64,000 nucleotides of DNA, from NCBI RefSeq assembly GCF_004125265.1, contig NZ_RDTE01000003.1, positions 5,394,001 to 5,458,000 of the forward strand. The letters are read 5' to 3'. Origin of the DNA: Streptomyces lydicus (lineage in GTDB: Bacteria; Actinomycetota; Actinomycetes; Streptomycetales; Streptomycetaceae). The notes below the pieces were generated by a model. The model saw nothing but the letters and a program-made list of their open reading frames with translations. It was not told the DNA's origin and did not search any database. Below are positions 24,501 to 33,151 of this stretch, one piece after another (position 1 is the first letter of the stretch; every line of letters starts with the position of its first letter). Made by a program: the position numbers and the translations under genes.

Positions 24501-26150
24501 TCAGCCGGCGGTGAGGATGGCGCGGACCAGCGGGCCCGCGTTGGAGCCGCCGTGGCCGCTCGCCGGGACGACGGCCGCCGCGGCGAGGTCGTCGCGGTAG
24601 GCGGAGAACCAGGCGTTGGGCTTCTTCTGGTTGTCGACCTCGGCCGAGCCGGTCTTGGCACCGATGTCACCGCTGACCCCGGCCATCGCCTCGGCGGCCG
24701 TACCGGAGGTCGCCGTCAGCTTCATCAGCGACTTCAGGCCGCTGAGGGTGGACGGCTTCATGGTGCGGGCGGCCTTGGCGAGCGTCCGGTGGTCCAGCGA
24801 CGGCGAGACGATGTACGGCTGGTGGAAGGAGCCGGCCCGGACCGTCGCGGAGAGCGAGGCGACATTGAGCGGGTTCATCCGCACGCCGCCCTGGCCGATC
24901 AGCGAGGCCGCCATCTGCGCGTCGTGCTGCACGGGCACCGCACCGTCGAAGGTGGGGATGCCGGTCTGCCAGTTCAGGCCGATGCCGAAGACGTCCCTGG
25001 CCTCATTGGTCAGGTCGTCGTCCTTGAGGTCCTTGGCGTGCGAGATGAAGGCGTTGTTGCAGGACGCGGCGAAGCTCTGGGCGAAGGTGCCGTCCTTGAT
25101 CTCGGACTTGTTGAGGTTCTGGAACTTCCAGCCGCCGACGGTCACGTACTTGGGGCACGGGTTCTTCTTGCCCGGCGAGGTCAGGCCCTTGTCCATCAGC
25201 AGCGCCGACGTCACGATCTTCATGGTCGAGCCGGGGGCGAGCGACCCCTGGGTGGCCATGCTGAAGCCCCGTGCGGGGGAGTTGGCGAGCGCCAGGATCT
25301 CACCGGTGCTGGGCTTGACCGCGGCGGCGGAGGCGGACTTCTTGCCCTTGACCGCCCGCTCGGCCGCCGCCTGCATTTTGGCGTCCAGCGTGGTCTTGAG
25401 CGTGCCGGGGGTCCCCTTGGAGAGCACCTTCAGCGTCTTGTCGGGCAACTGGTCCGCGGCCTTGGCGGCCTTGGCACGGTGGATGAACAGCTCCACCCCG
25501 GGCTTGCCGTCGGTCTTGGCGCCGTACTTGTCCCGCAGGCTGTCCAGCACCCCGGCCAGCGCCGGATGCGCCTCGGGGGTCAGCTCCGCGCCGTTGCGGT
25601 CCACGGCCTTGATCGGCGGCGCCTCGGCCTCGCCGGTCTGCAGCTGATCGCCCTTGGTCAGGCCCGGGTGCAGCATCGCCGGCTGCCAGGCGATCTGCGG
25701 CTTCCCGGTGGTCTTGTCGCGCTGCACGGTCGTGGCCGTGCGGTACGAGTAGGCCGCCTTGGTGCCCTTGTAGTCGATCTGCGCGGCGACGGAGTACGGC
25801 ACCTTGTCGCCCGACGGCGTGCCCGGCGTCACGGCCACCTTCGAGAACCGCGCCTGCTTGGCCAGGGCCTCCAGCGCAGCCTTGCACTTGACCGGGTCGT
25901 CCGTCATCCCGGCGGCCTTGGCCGCGTCGCCGGACTGCCAGGCGGTCAGGAAGCCCTGTGCCGTCGTGTGGACCTCCTTGGCCGACAGCGGGCCGGTCGC
26001 CACCTTGGGCTTGTCGCCCGACTTGGCGTCCGCCGACCTGACCTCCTGCGGAGACCCGTCCGAGCCGCCGAACAGCGTGAAGCCGCCCACGACTCCCGCC
26101 ACCAGGGCAACCGATCCGCCGATCAGCCCGTACTTCACCTCTCGGCGCAT
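24501..26150 (-). CDS. Penicillin-binding protein with MecA-N (NTF2-like) domain
   Basis: 549 residues from the ATG at 26150, supported by GGGAGGG upstream; the frame is open to 26222. One N-terminal membrane anchor (YGLIGGSVALVAGVVGGFTL), then an NTF2-like MecA-N domain (about 65-175, LSAKEVHTTAQGFLTAWQSG), a dimerisation domain, and the transpeptidase domain with S308-T-M-K, S363-C-N and K499-T-G all intact. It is a class B PBP that crosslinks peptidoglycan outside the membrane. Some MecA-N PBPs have low beta-lactam affinity, but resistance cannot be inferred from sequence. It lies next to the O-mannosyltransferase gene on the same strand. Confidence 0.93.
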   Translation of the reverse strand: MRREVKYGLIGGSVALVAGVVGGFTLFGGSDGSPQEVRSADAKSGDKPKVATGPLSAKEVHTTAQGFLTAWQSGDAAKAAGMTDDPVKCKAALEALAKQARFSKVAVTPGTPSGDKVPYSVAAQIDYKGTKAAYSYRTATTVQRDKTTGKPQIAWQPAMLHPGLTKGDQLQTGEAEAPPIKAVDRNGAELTPEAHPALAGVLDSLRDKYGAKTDGKPGVELFIHRAKAAKAADQLPDKTLKVLSKGTPGTLKTTLDAKMQAAAERAVKGKKSASAAAVKPSTGEILALANSPARGFSMATQGSLAPGSTMKIVTSALLMDKGLTSPGKKNPCPKYVTVGGWKFQNLNKSEIKDGTFAQSFAASCNNAFISHAKDLKDDDLTNEARDVFGIGLNWQTGIPTFDGAVPVQHDAQMAASLIGQGGVRMNPLNVASLSATVRAGSFHQPYIVSPSLDHRTLAKAARTMKPSTLSGLKSLMKLTATSGTAAEAMAGVSGDIGAKTGSAEVDNQKKPNAWFSAYRDDLAAAAVVPASGHGGSNAGPLVRAILTAG

Positions 26151-26337
26151 GCCACCGATTCCCTCCCAGAGCCTCGGCCCTGAATACGCACACAAGAACG
26201 TGCCCCGCACTCTAAGGGACACGGGGAGGTGGTGAGTCTCGATCAGGGCACGGTCCGGTGACGCGCTGTTGTGCAGCTGTTACAGAGTTGTCGAACTTCC
26301 GCCGGACCGCCCCCGGTCGGCCGCGCCGGCCGGCCGG

Positions 26338-28068
26338 CTACACCCAGGTGTCGAACCACATCCGGTGGTGCCAGGCCGACTTGGGAATGGGCATACCCGT
26401 ATAGAGAGGATAGAAGTAGATGAAATTCCACACGATCAGCAGAACCAGGACACCGGCACCGACCGCACCGACCGTGCGGCGCCGCTCGGTTGACCCCGGC
26501 GGCCCGATGAGCGCGCCGATCAGCATCGCCAGCGCCAGACACAGGAACGGGACGAACACCACCGCGTAGAAGAGGAAGATGGTCCGCTCCTGGTAGAGGA
26601 ACCACGGCAGATAGCCCGCCGCGACCCCGCAGGCGATCGCCCCGGCCCGCCAGTCCCGCCGGAACAGCCAGCGGTAGAGGACGTAGAGCAGCGCGAAGCA
26701 GGCCGCCCACCACAGCAGCGGGGTGCCCAGCGCCAGCACCTCGCGGGCGCAGCCCTCGGCCGCCGTGCAGCCGTCCTGTCCCGCCTTGGGGTCCTCGTAG
26801 AAGTACGAGACCGGGCGGCCCAGGACCAGCCAGCTCCACGGGTTGGACTGATAGGTGTGCGGGGTGGTCAGTCCGGTGTGGAAGGCGTAGACCTCGGTCT
26901 GGTAGTGCCACAGGCTGCGCAGCCAGTCCGGCAGCCAGGTCCAGCCGCCCGCCCGGCCGTCCGGCGTGGTCGCCCAGTCGCGGTAGTAGCCGCCCTTGGT
27001 GGCGATCCAGCCCGACCACGACGCGAGATAGGTGGCGAGGGCGAGGACGACGGTGGACCCGAAAGCGGGCAGGACATCGCGCCGGAGCGTCGAGCGGAAC
27101 GGCCGCCGGGCGCCCGCCGTACGGCGCGCCGCGACATCCCACAGCACCGACATCAGGGCGAACGCCGCGAGGTAATAGAGACCGTTCCACTTCGTCGCGG
27201 CGGACAGGCCCAGACACAGCCCGGCCGCGATCCGCCACGGCCGCCACCCCAGCCGCAGCCGGTCGCCGGCCTCCCCGTCCGGGTGCGCCACGCTTTCGGA
27301 GTCGAGCGGCAGCGCCGCCGCCAGCCGGGCCCGGGTGCGGTCCCGGTCCACCAGCAGGCAGCCGAACGCGGCCACCACCCAGAACATCACGATCAGATCG
27401 AGCAGCGCGGTCCGGCTCATCACGAAGTGCAGACCGTCCACCGCCAGCAGGGCGCCCGCCAGGCAGCCCAGCGCCGTCGACCGCATCAGCCGGCGGCCGA
27501 TCCGGCACACCAGCAGCACCGACAGGGTGCCGAGCAGCGCCACCATGAACCGCCAGCCGAAGGGGTTCAACCCGAACGCCCACTCACCGAGCGCGATCAG
27601 CCACTTGCCCATCGGCGGGTGGACGACGTACGAGTGCTCGGGCGAGAGCAGGATCTGCGGCGGATGCCCGACCAGCGCGTCATTGGCGTTCTTGGCCCAG
27701 GTGCCCTCGTAGCCGTACTGCAGCAGCGACCAGGCGTCCTTGGGGTAGTACGTCTCGTCGAATATCACCTTCCGCGGGCTGCCCAGGTTCCAGAACCGCA
27801 GCACCCCCGCGAACAGCGTCACCAGCAGCGGCCCGGCCCAGCCCGACCACCGTGCCAGCCGGTCCGCGGCGGCCGGGCCCACACCGAACACCGCCCACAG
27901 GCGGCCGCTCGGCTCGGGGAAGGCGGGCACCAGCCGCGCGCGGACATCGCCCTGCGCGTGGACCGGATACCCGAAGCGGCGCAGCCGCCGCTGCCACCCG
28001 GGGGGCGCTTCGGCCGGCTCCGGGGCGTGCTGCGCGGCGGCGTCGGTCGCGGTGGTGTCACTCGTCAC
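26338..28068 (-). CDS. pmt: Protein O-mannosyltransferase (Pmt)
   Basis: About 576 residues, GT39 family. The first periplasmic loop has the catalytic acidic pair in FDETYYPKDAW, followed by VHPPMGKWLIALGEW; at least ten further membrane helices follow, ending FIYFYPLYTGMPIPK. It transfers mannose from polyprenyl-phosphate mannose to Ser/Thr of exported proteins, and in Streptomyces Pmt is needed for phage receptor and envelope glycoproteins. GTG 28068 is chosen because TACGAT ends 7 nt before it and no ribosome site exists; ATG 28077 is the alternative. It is divergent from rsmI, the same arrangement as in mycobacteria (Rv1002c/Rv1003, from memory). Confidence 0.93.
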   Translation of the reverse strand: MTSDTTATDAAAQHAPEPAEAPPGWQRRLRRFGYPVHAQGDVRARLVPAFPEPSGRLWAVFGVGPAAADRLARWSGWAGPLLVTLFAGVLRFWNLGSPRKVIFDETYYPKDAWSLLQYGYEGTWAKNANDALVGHPPQILLSPEHSYVVHPPMGKWLIALGEWAFGLNPFGWRFMVALLGTLSVLLVCRIGRRLMRSTALGCLAGALLAVDGLHFVMSRTALLDLIVMFWVVAAFGCLLVDRDRTRARLAAALPLDSESVAHPDGEAGDRLRLGWRPWRIAAGLCLGLSAATKWNGLYYLAAFALMSVLWDVAARRTAGARRPFRSTLRRDVLPAFGSTVVLALATYLASWSGWIATKGGYYRDWATTPDGRAGGWTWLPDWLRSLWHYQTEVYAFHTGLTTPHTYQSNPWSWLVLGRPVSYFYEDPKAGQDGCTAAEGCAREVLALGTPLLWWAACFALLYVLYRWLFRRDWRAGAIACGVAAGYLPWFLYQERTIFLFYAVVFVPFLCLALAMLIGALIGPPGSTERRRTVGAVGAGVLVLLIVWNFIYFYPLYTGMPIPKSAWHHRMWFDTWV

Positions 28069-28075
28069 CCGGCCC

Positions 28076-28081
28076 ATCGTA
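28076..28081 (-). promoter_or_regulatory. -10 box of a probable leaderless promoter (pmt)
   Basis: TACGAT on the minus strand, 7 nt before the GTG at 28068. It also overlaps the alternative ATG. Confidence 0.45.
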
Positions 28082-28165
28082 GGGAAGCGGCCTGTGGACC
28101 GGTGGGGACGCCACCGGCGGACACCGGCGGATCGGGGCGCGGCGGCCTCCTGGGAGGATGGGCAG

Positions 28166-29047
28166 GTGACTGGAACGCTGGTACTTGCAGGGACGCCCAT
28201 CGGGGAGATCGCGGACGCGCCGCCGCGGCTCGCCACCGAGCTGGCCGCCGCCGATGTGATCGCCGCCGAGGACACCCGCCGGCTGCGCCGGCTGACCCAG
28301 GCACTTCAGGTCCAGCCCTCGGGGCGGATCGTGTCGTACTTCGAGGGCAACGAGGCGGCCAGGACGCCCGAGCTCGCCGACGCGCTGGCCGGCGGGGCAC
28401 GGGTGCTGCTGGTCACCGACGCGGGCATGCCCTCCGTCTCCGACCCCGGCTACCGGCTGGTCGCCGCGGCGGTCGAGCGGGACATCAAGGTCACCGCCGT
28501 ACCGGGCCCCAGCGCGGTACTCACCGCCCTCGCCGTCTCCGGCCTGCCGGTGGACCGCTTCTGCTTCGAGGGGTTCCTGCCCCGCAAGGGCGGCGAGCGG
28601 CGCTCCCGGCTGCGCGAGGTCGAGGACGAGCGGCGCACCCTCGTCTACTTCGAGGCGCCGCACCGCCTGGACGACACCCTCGTCGCCATGGCCGAGATCT
28701 TCGGCGCCGACCGGCGCGCGGCGGTGTGCCGTGAGCTGACCAAGACGTACGAGGAGGTCAAGCGCGGGCCGCTGGGCGACCTCGTGCCCTGGGCGGCCGA
28801 GGGGGTACGCGGCGAGATCACCATCGTCGTCGAGGGCGCCCCGGAGAGCGGACCGCAAGAGCTGGACGCCGACGAGCTGGTGCGCCGGGTGCGGGTCCGC
28901 GAGGAGGCCGGCGAGCGCCGCAAGGAGGCCATCGCCGCGGTCGCCGCGGACGCCGGGCTGCCCAAGCGGGAGGTCTTCGACGCGGTGGTCGCGGCGAAGA
29001 ACGCGGAGAAGAGCGCGGGGAAGGGCCCAGAGAAGGGCCCGGCGTAA
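28166..29047 (+). CDS. rsmI: 16S rRNA (cytidine-1402-2'-O)-methyltransferase RsmI
   Basis: 293 residues from a GTG with GGGAGG 8 nt upstream. It shows the tetrapyrrole-methylase fold of RsmI: TLVLAGTPIGEIADAPPRL, AEDTRRLRRL, LLVTDAGMPSVSDPGYRLV, VPGPSAVLTALAVSGLP and FEGFLPRKGGERRSRL. It uses S-adenosylmethionine to methylate the ribose of C1402 in the decoding centre. The C-terminus ends in Lys/Gly/Pro-rich degenerate repeats (KSAGKGPEKGPA) that continue as DNA past the stop. Divergent from pmt. Confidence 0.95.
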   Translation: MTGTLVLAGTPIGEIADAPPRLATELAAADVIAAEDTRRLRRLTQALQVQPSGRIVSYFEGNEAARTPELADALAGGARVLLVTDAGMPSVSDPGYRLVAAAVERDIKVTAVPGPSAVLTALAVSGLPVDRFCFEGFLPRKGGERRSRLREVEDERRTLVYFEAPHRLDDTLVAMAEIFGADRRAAVCRELTKTYEEVKRGPLGDLVPWAAEGVRGEITIVVEGAPESGPQELDADELVRRVRVREEAGERRKEAIAAVAADAGLPKREVFDAVVAAKNAEKSAGKGPEKGPA

Positions 29048-29361
29048 AGCCAAGGGAAGAACGCCGCGAAGGGCTCGTCGAGAACGCCGGGAAAGGCTCT
29101 GCCGGGAACCCCGCGAGGCCCCCGTGAGCCCCCGCGAAGAATTGATGCGCGGCCCCGGGCGAAAAGCGACTCATCAGAAGGTAAACGGCTGACCGGAAAG
29201 GTAAAGCGCAGGTCGGCGCGTTGAGGTGATTTTCCTACCGTCGGCCAAATCTGGGCCAATAGCGTCGGCCATGGGCTGCATTGTGGGCGCCGAAGGCGTC
29301 CACTGGACGAGGGACGAACGGTTCCCGAAGACCTTGTCCAGCGGACAAGAGGAGCGCGCAC
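29048..29361. other. Intergenic stretch without a recognised gene
   Basis: 314 bp between rsmI and the zinc-ribbon gene. The first third continues the AAGGGC-type degenerate repeats of the rsmI 3' end. The remainder is the upstream region of the zinc-ribbon gene. No hairpin, riboswitch or operator is evident. Confidence 0.5.
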
Positions 29362-29820
29362 ATGAGCGAGATCGCGAACACCACCGGCGTTTCGGCCACC
29401 GGCCAGGAACACCCCAACGCCCGTCCGGACGCCGCCGCGCACGAGGCCTATTCCTTCGCCTGCATGAGGTGCGGGCACGGCTGGGAGCAGGCGTACGAGA
29501 TAGTCCACCAGGTCGACGGCAAGGGCGAGATGCATGTCGTCTACTACGCGGACGGCGAGCGGGTCCCGTCCCCGTTGACCTGCCCCACCTGCCTGAACTG
29601 CGGCAGCAACGTCGTACGCATCATGCGCTCCGGCCAGGTCTCGATGGTCTCCGACGCGATCGCGAGCATGCAACAGCGCCAGCACGGCAGTGAGCGGAAG
29701 AAGGCACCGGCATCCTCCGGGGCCGGCCCGGACCACGCCGGCAGCACCGCGGAGGACTCCGGGCGCCACCACTGGCACCTCTCCGACCTGCTGCACCCGT
29801 TCCAGCACCACCGCAAGTGA
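29362..29820 (+). CDS. Zinc-ribbon protein of unknown function
   Basis: 152 residues, ATG with AGAGGAG upstream. C34-x2-C37 and C74-x2-C77-x2-C80 form a probable zinc ribbon around a strand-rich region (EQAYEIVHQV, HVVYYADGERVPSPLTCP). The C-terminus is disordered and ends in a His-rich DLLHPFQHHRK tail. It resembles small actinomycete zinc-ribbon proteins without known role. It precedes tatD by 33 bp but tatD seems to have its own promoter. Confidence 0.75.
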   Translation: MSEIANTTGVSATGQEHPNARPDAAAHEAYSFACMRCGHGWEQAYEIVHQVDGKGEMHVVYYADGERVPSPLTCPTCLNCGSNVVRIMRSGQVSMVSDAIASMQQRQHGSERKKAPASSGAGPDHAGSTAEDSGRHHWHLSDLLHPFQHHRK

Positions 29821-29840
29821 GGCCGGTGCCGCGGCCCTCG

Positions 29841-29846
29841 TAGGAT
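29841..29846 (+). promoter_or_regulatory. -10 box of a probable leaderless promoter (tatD)
   Basis: TAGGAT, 7 nt before the tatD ATG at 29854, with no Shine-Dalgarno sequence. Confidence 0.5.
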
Positions 29847-29853
29847 CGCGGCC

Positions 29854-30729
29854 ATGGCACCGCAGGACAAGAACACCCCGCCGCCGCTGCCCGAACCTCT
29901 TCGGGTGGCGGTCGCGGATTCGCACACCCACCTGGACATGCAGGGGAGCACCGTCGAGGACGCGCTCGCCAAGGCCGCCTCGGTCGGGGTGACCACCGTC
30001 GTCCAGGTGGGCTGCGACCTGGCCGGTTCGCGCTGGGCCGCCGACACCGCGGCGGCCCACGACAGCGTGCACGCCACGGTGGCCCTGCACCCCAACGAGG
30101 CGCCCCGGATCGTGCTCGGCGATCCGGACGGCTGGTCGCGGCAGGGGGCCAGGGCAGCGGGCGGCGACAGCGCCCTCGACACCGCGCTCGCCGAGATCGA
30201 CGAGCTGGCCGCCCTGCCGCAGGTCCGCGGCGTCGGCGAGACCGGCCTGGACTACTTCCGTACGGGGCCCGAGGGCATGGCCGCCCAGGAGCGGTCCTTC
30301 CGCGCGCACATCGAGATCGCCAAGCGGCACGACAAGGCCCTGGTCATCCACGACCGCGAGGCGCACGACGACGTGCTGCGCATCCTGCGCGAGGAGGGTG
30401 CCCCCGAACGGGTCGTCTTCCACTGCTACTCCGGTGACGCCGAGATGGCCGAGATCTGCGCCGCGGCCGGCTACTACATGTCCTTCGCCGGCAATGTCAC
30501 CTTCAAGAACGCCCAGCCGCTGCGCGACGCCCTCGCCGTCGCCCCGCCCGAGCTGGTCCTCGTCGAGACCGACGCCCCCTTCCTGACTCCCGCCCCGTAC
30601 CGCGGCCGGGCCAACGCCCCGTACCTCATTCCGGTCACGCTGCGGGCGATGGCGGAGGTCAGGGGCGTGACCGAGGACGCGCTGGGCACCGCGGTCGCGG
30701 CGAACACGGCCCGCGCCTTCGGGTACTGA
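29854..30729 (+). CDS. tatD: TatD-family metal-dependent deoxyribonuclease
   Basis: 291 residues. Metal-binding motifs of the TatD amidohydrolase fold are present: DSHTHLD near the N-terminus, GVGETGLDYFR in the middle, VIHDREAHDD, VFHCYSGD and ETDAPFLTPAPYRG. These enzymes cut DNA or remove 3' ends in repair. Its place directly upstream of rpfB-ksgA-ispE is conserved in actinobacteria including mycobacteria, but here a strong terminator separates it from rpfB, so it is probably transcribed alone. The ATG follows TAGGAT by 7 nt. Confidence 0.94.
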   Translation: MAPQDKNTPPPLPEPLRVAVADSHTHLDMQGSTVEDALAKAASVGVTTVVQVGCDLAGSRWAADTAAAHDSVHATVALHPNEAPRIVLGDPDGWSRQGARAAGGDSALDTALAEIDELAALPQVRGVGETGLDYFRTGPEGMAAQERSFRAHIEIAKRHDKALVIHDREAHDDVLRILREEGAPERVVFHCYSGDAEMAEICAAAGYYMSFAGNVTFKNAQPLRDALAVAPPELVLVETDAPFLTPAPYRGRANAPYLIPVTLRAMAEVRGVTEDALGTAVAANTARAFGY

Positions 30730-30756
30730 CACGCGCCTTCGGGCACTGACCACACA

Positions 30757-30788
30757 CATCCGAAGGCACCCCCGCGTGCCTTCGGATG
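30757..30788 (+). terminator. Terminator after tatD
   Basis: CATCCGAAGGCAC, six-base loop, exact complement: a 13-bp perfect stem 27 bp after the tatD stop. Confidence 0.85.
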
Positions 30789-30993
30789 CTGAACGGACGC
30801 CACCGCATTCCGCCGGCCGCTGGCCCGCTTTCCGCCCGCCCGCCGGCTGCCTCCCGCCCGCCCGCAGACGGCCCGCCGGCGCCACCGCGGACCGTCACCG
30901 AGGCGCCAAAACGGATACCCTCCGTAGCGATCCGACTTTGGAGAGTCACCCGCACTCCGCTACATTCCGGCCGTCAACCGCATCCCGTGGCAT

Positions 30994-32160
30994 GTGGAGC
31001 GCGCCGTGAGTCATTCGCAGAGCAGCCACCGCGCCGCGCGCGGCCGTCGTAGACGTCGCGCCGAGGGCCCCGAAGCGCTGCGCCGGCTGCTGCCGCAGGC
31101 CCTGGTCGTCGCCTTCCTCGCCGGCGGCACCACCGCCTTCGTCGTCCACGACAAGGCGGTCCGGCTCACCGTCGACGGCGCCCCGCGCACCCTGCACACC
31201 TTCGCCGGCGACGTCGGCGATCTGCTCGCCGCCGAACATCTCGACATCGGCGCACACGACCTCGTCGCGCCCGCCCCCGGCACCGGGCTCAGCAGCGGTG
31301 ACGAGATCGTCGTCCGGCACGGCCGCCCGGTCGTGCTGACCATCGACGGACAGCGCCGCCAGGTGTGGACCACGGCGGACACCGTCGCCGGCGCGCTCCA
31401 CCAGCTCGGCGTACGGGCCGAGGGCGCCGTGCTGTCCGCCGACCGCTCCCGGCGCATCGAGCAGCACGGCATGGAGCTCGCGGTCCGCACCGAGCGCTCG
31501 GTGGTGATCATCGCCGACGGCCGGGAACACCGGGTGCGCACCAACGCCGCGACCGTCCGCGAGGCGCTGGCCGAGGCCGGCCTCGTGCTGCGCGACCAGG
31601 ACACCACCTCGGCGCCGCCGGAGAGTTTCCCGCGCGAGGGCCAGACCATCTCCGTGATGCGGATCACCGGCTCCAAGGAGATCCGCGAGGAGCGGCTGCC
31701 CTTCCGGACGATCCTGCGGGCCGACCCGCGGCTGGCCCGCGGCGTCCAGTCGGTCGTCCAGCAGGGGCAGCCCGGAGTGCGGCGCATCACCTATCGGGTG
31801 CGCACCGTCAACGGCGTCCGGCAGAAGCCGAAGCGGCTGCACAGCAAGGTCGTGCACGCGCCCCGTCCGCAGATCGTGCACCTCGGCACCATGGTGCTGC
31901 CGACCTCCGTGCGCGGCGCCGACCACCTCGCCTGGCATGCGCTGGCCCAGTGCGAGACGGGCGGGCGGCCGCACGCCGTCGACGCATCGGGCACCTACGG
32001 CGGGCTCTACCAGTTCGACGTCCCCACCTGGCGGGCCCTCGGCGGCCAAGGCCGTCCGCAGGACGCCTCCCCCCGGGAACAGACCTTCCGGGCCAAGAAG
32101 CTCTACATCAGAAGGGGGGCGAGCCCGTGGCCGGTCTGCGGCCGTAAGCTTCACGGGTGA
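30994..32160 (+). CDS. rpfB: Resuscitation-promoting factor (DUF348-G5-Rpf)
   Basis: 388 residues from GTG 30994; GTG 31006 is an alternative start. A basic N-terminus and one membrane helix (PQALVVAFLAGGTTAFVV) are followed by three DUF348 repeats (about 55-95, 112-155, 168-210; each with TxAxTVxxAL-like helices), a G5 domain (about 220-300, including ITYRVRTVNG) and the Rpf lytic domain with AQCE321TGG, YGGLYQF and SPWPVCG. Rpfs cleave glycan strands of peptidoglycan and promote spore germination and resuscitation. By order with ksgA and ispE this is the mycobacterial RpfB counterpart; Streptomyces papers use other letters for it. Confidence 0.93.
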   Translation: MERAVSHSQSSHRAARGRRRRRAEGPEALRRLLPQALVVAFLAGGTTAFVVHDKAVRLTVDGAPRTLHTFAGDVGDLLAAEHLDIGAHDLVAPAPGTGLSSGDEIVVRHGRPVVLTIDGQRRQVWTTADTVAGALHQLGVRAEGAVLSADRSRRIEQHGMELAVRTERSVVIIADGREHRVRTNAATVREALAEAGLVLRDQDTTSAPPESFPREGQTISVMRITGSKEIREERLPFRTILRADPRLARGVQSVVQQGQPGVRRITYRVRTVNGVRQKPKRLHSKVVHAPRPQIVHLGTMVLPTSVRGADHLAWHALAQCETGGRPHAVDASGTYGGLYQFDVPTWRALGGQGRPQDASPREQTFRAKKLYIRRGASPWPVCGRKLHG

Positions 32161-32182
32161 ACGAGCGCAGCGAGGCTTTGGC

Positions 32183-33151
32183 ATGACCAAGAGCACCACC
32201 GACGATCCCGGCCCCCTCCTGGGCGCCGCCGACATCCGCGAGCTGGCCGCCGCGCTGGGCGTCCGGCCCACCAAGCAGCGCGGCCAGAACTTCGTCATCG
32301 ACGCCAATACGGTCCGCCGGATCGTGCGGACCGCCGAGGTCAGGCCCGACGATGTCGTCGTCGAGATCGGCCCCGGCCTGGGATCGCTGACCCTGGGCCT
32401 GCTGGAGGCCGCAGGCCAGGTCACCGCCGTCGAGATCGACGAGGTGCTGGCGGCCGCGCTGCCGTCCACCGTCGCGGCCCGGATGCCCGAGCGGGCCGAC
32501 CGCTTCGCGCTGGTGCACAGCGACGCCATGCACGTCACCGGGCTGCCCGGCCCCGCGCCGACCGCGCTGGTCGCCAACCTCCCGTACAACGTCGCCGTGC
32601 CGGTGCTGCTGCACATGCTGGCGGCCTTCCCCACCATCGACCGCACCCTGGTTATGGTGCAGTCCGAGGTCGCCGACCGGCTGGCCGCCCGCCCCGGCAA
32701 CAAGGTCTACGGCGTGCCGTCGGTGAAGGCCAACTGGTACGCCGAGGTCAAGCGGGCCGGCGCCATCGGCCGCAATGTCTTCTGGCCCGCGCCCAACGTC
32801 GACTCGGGCCTGGTCTCCCTCGTCCGCCGCGACAAGCCGATCGACACCTCGGCGAGCCGCGACGAGGTCTTCGCCGTCGTCGACGCCGCCTTCGCCCAGC
32901 GCCGCAAGACGCTGCGGGCCGCACTGTCGGGCTGGGCAGGATCGGCCGCCGCGGCGGAGGCCGCGCTGGTCGCCGCGGGTGTCTCGCCGCAGGCCCGCGG
33001 CGAGGCGCTGACCGTCGAGGAGTTCGCGCGGATCGCCGAGCACAAGGGACCGGGCGGGGCGCCGGGCATCCGGCAGTCACGCGAAGAGCAGGCATCACGG
33101 GCAGAGCAGGAATCACGGGCCGAGCAGGAATCCGGGGGAGAGCAGGCATGA
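32183..33151 (+). CDS. ksgA: 16S rRNA dimethyladenosine transferase KsgA/RsmA
   Basis: 322 residues, ATG at 32183 with GAGG upstream, 22 nt after rpfB. Motifs of the KsgA family: RGQNFVID, VEIGPGLGSLTLGL (SAM), VEIDEVLA, and NLPYNVAVPVL (the catalytic NLPY). It dimethylates two adenosines in helix 45 of 16S rRNA late in small-subunit assembly; loss gives kasugamycin resistance. The last 24 residues are four six-residue repeats (SRxEQx) coded by an exact 18-bp periodicity that runs up to the stop codon. The stop overlaps the ispE ATG. Confidence 0.95.
   Translation: MTKSTTDDPGPLLGAADIRELAAALGVRPTKQRGQNFVIDANTVRRIVRTAEVRPDDVVVEIGPGLGSLTLGLLEAAGQVTAVEIDEVLAAALPSTVAARMPERADRFALVHSDAMHVTGLPGPAPTALVANLPYNVAVPVLLHMLAAFPTIDRTLVMVQSEVADRLAARPGNKVYGVPSVKANWYAEVKRAGAIGRNVFWPAPNVDSGLVSLVRRDKPIDTSASRDEVFAVVDAAFAQRRKTLRAALSGWAGSAAAAEAALVAAGVSPQARGEALTVEEFARIAEHKGPGGAPGIRQSREEQASRAEQESRAEQESGGEQA
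33077..33148 (+). repeat. Four 18-bp repeats at the ksgA 3' end
   Basis: Units of about TCACGGGCAGAGCAGGAA, in frame, end exactly before the ksgA TGA. Each contains AGAGCAGG or GAGCAGG, so the last unit also supplies the ribosome site of ispE. Confidence 0.9.

Noticed and set aside
24552..26183. Plus-strand open frame over the penicillin-binding protein gene
   Set aside because: The minus strand has STMK, SCN and KTG motifs in order; the plus frame has no recognisable product.
30789..30993. ydaO-type (c-di-AMP) riboswitch before the rpf gene
   Set aside because: Some actinobacterial rpf genes have one, but I could not find its conserved elements in this short leader. A covariance-model search would settle it.
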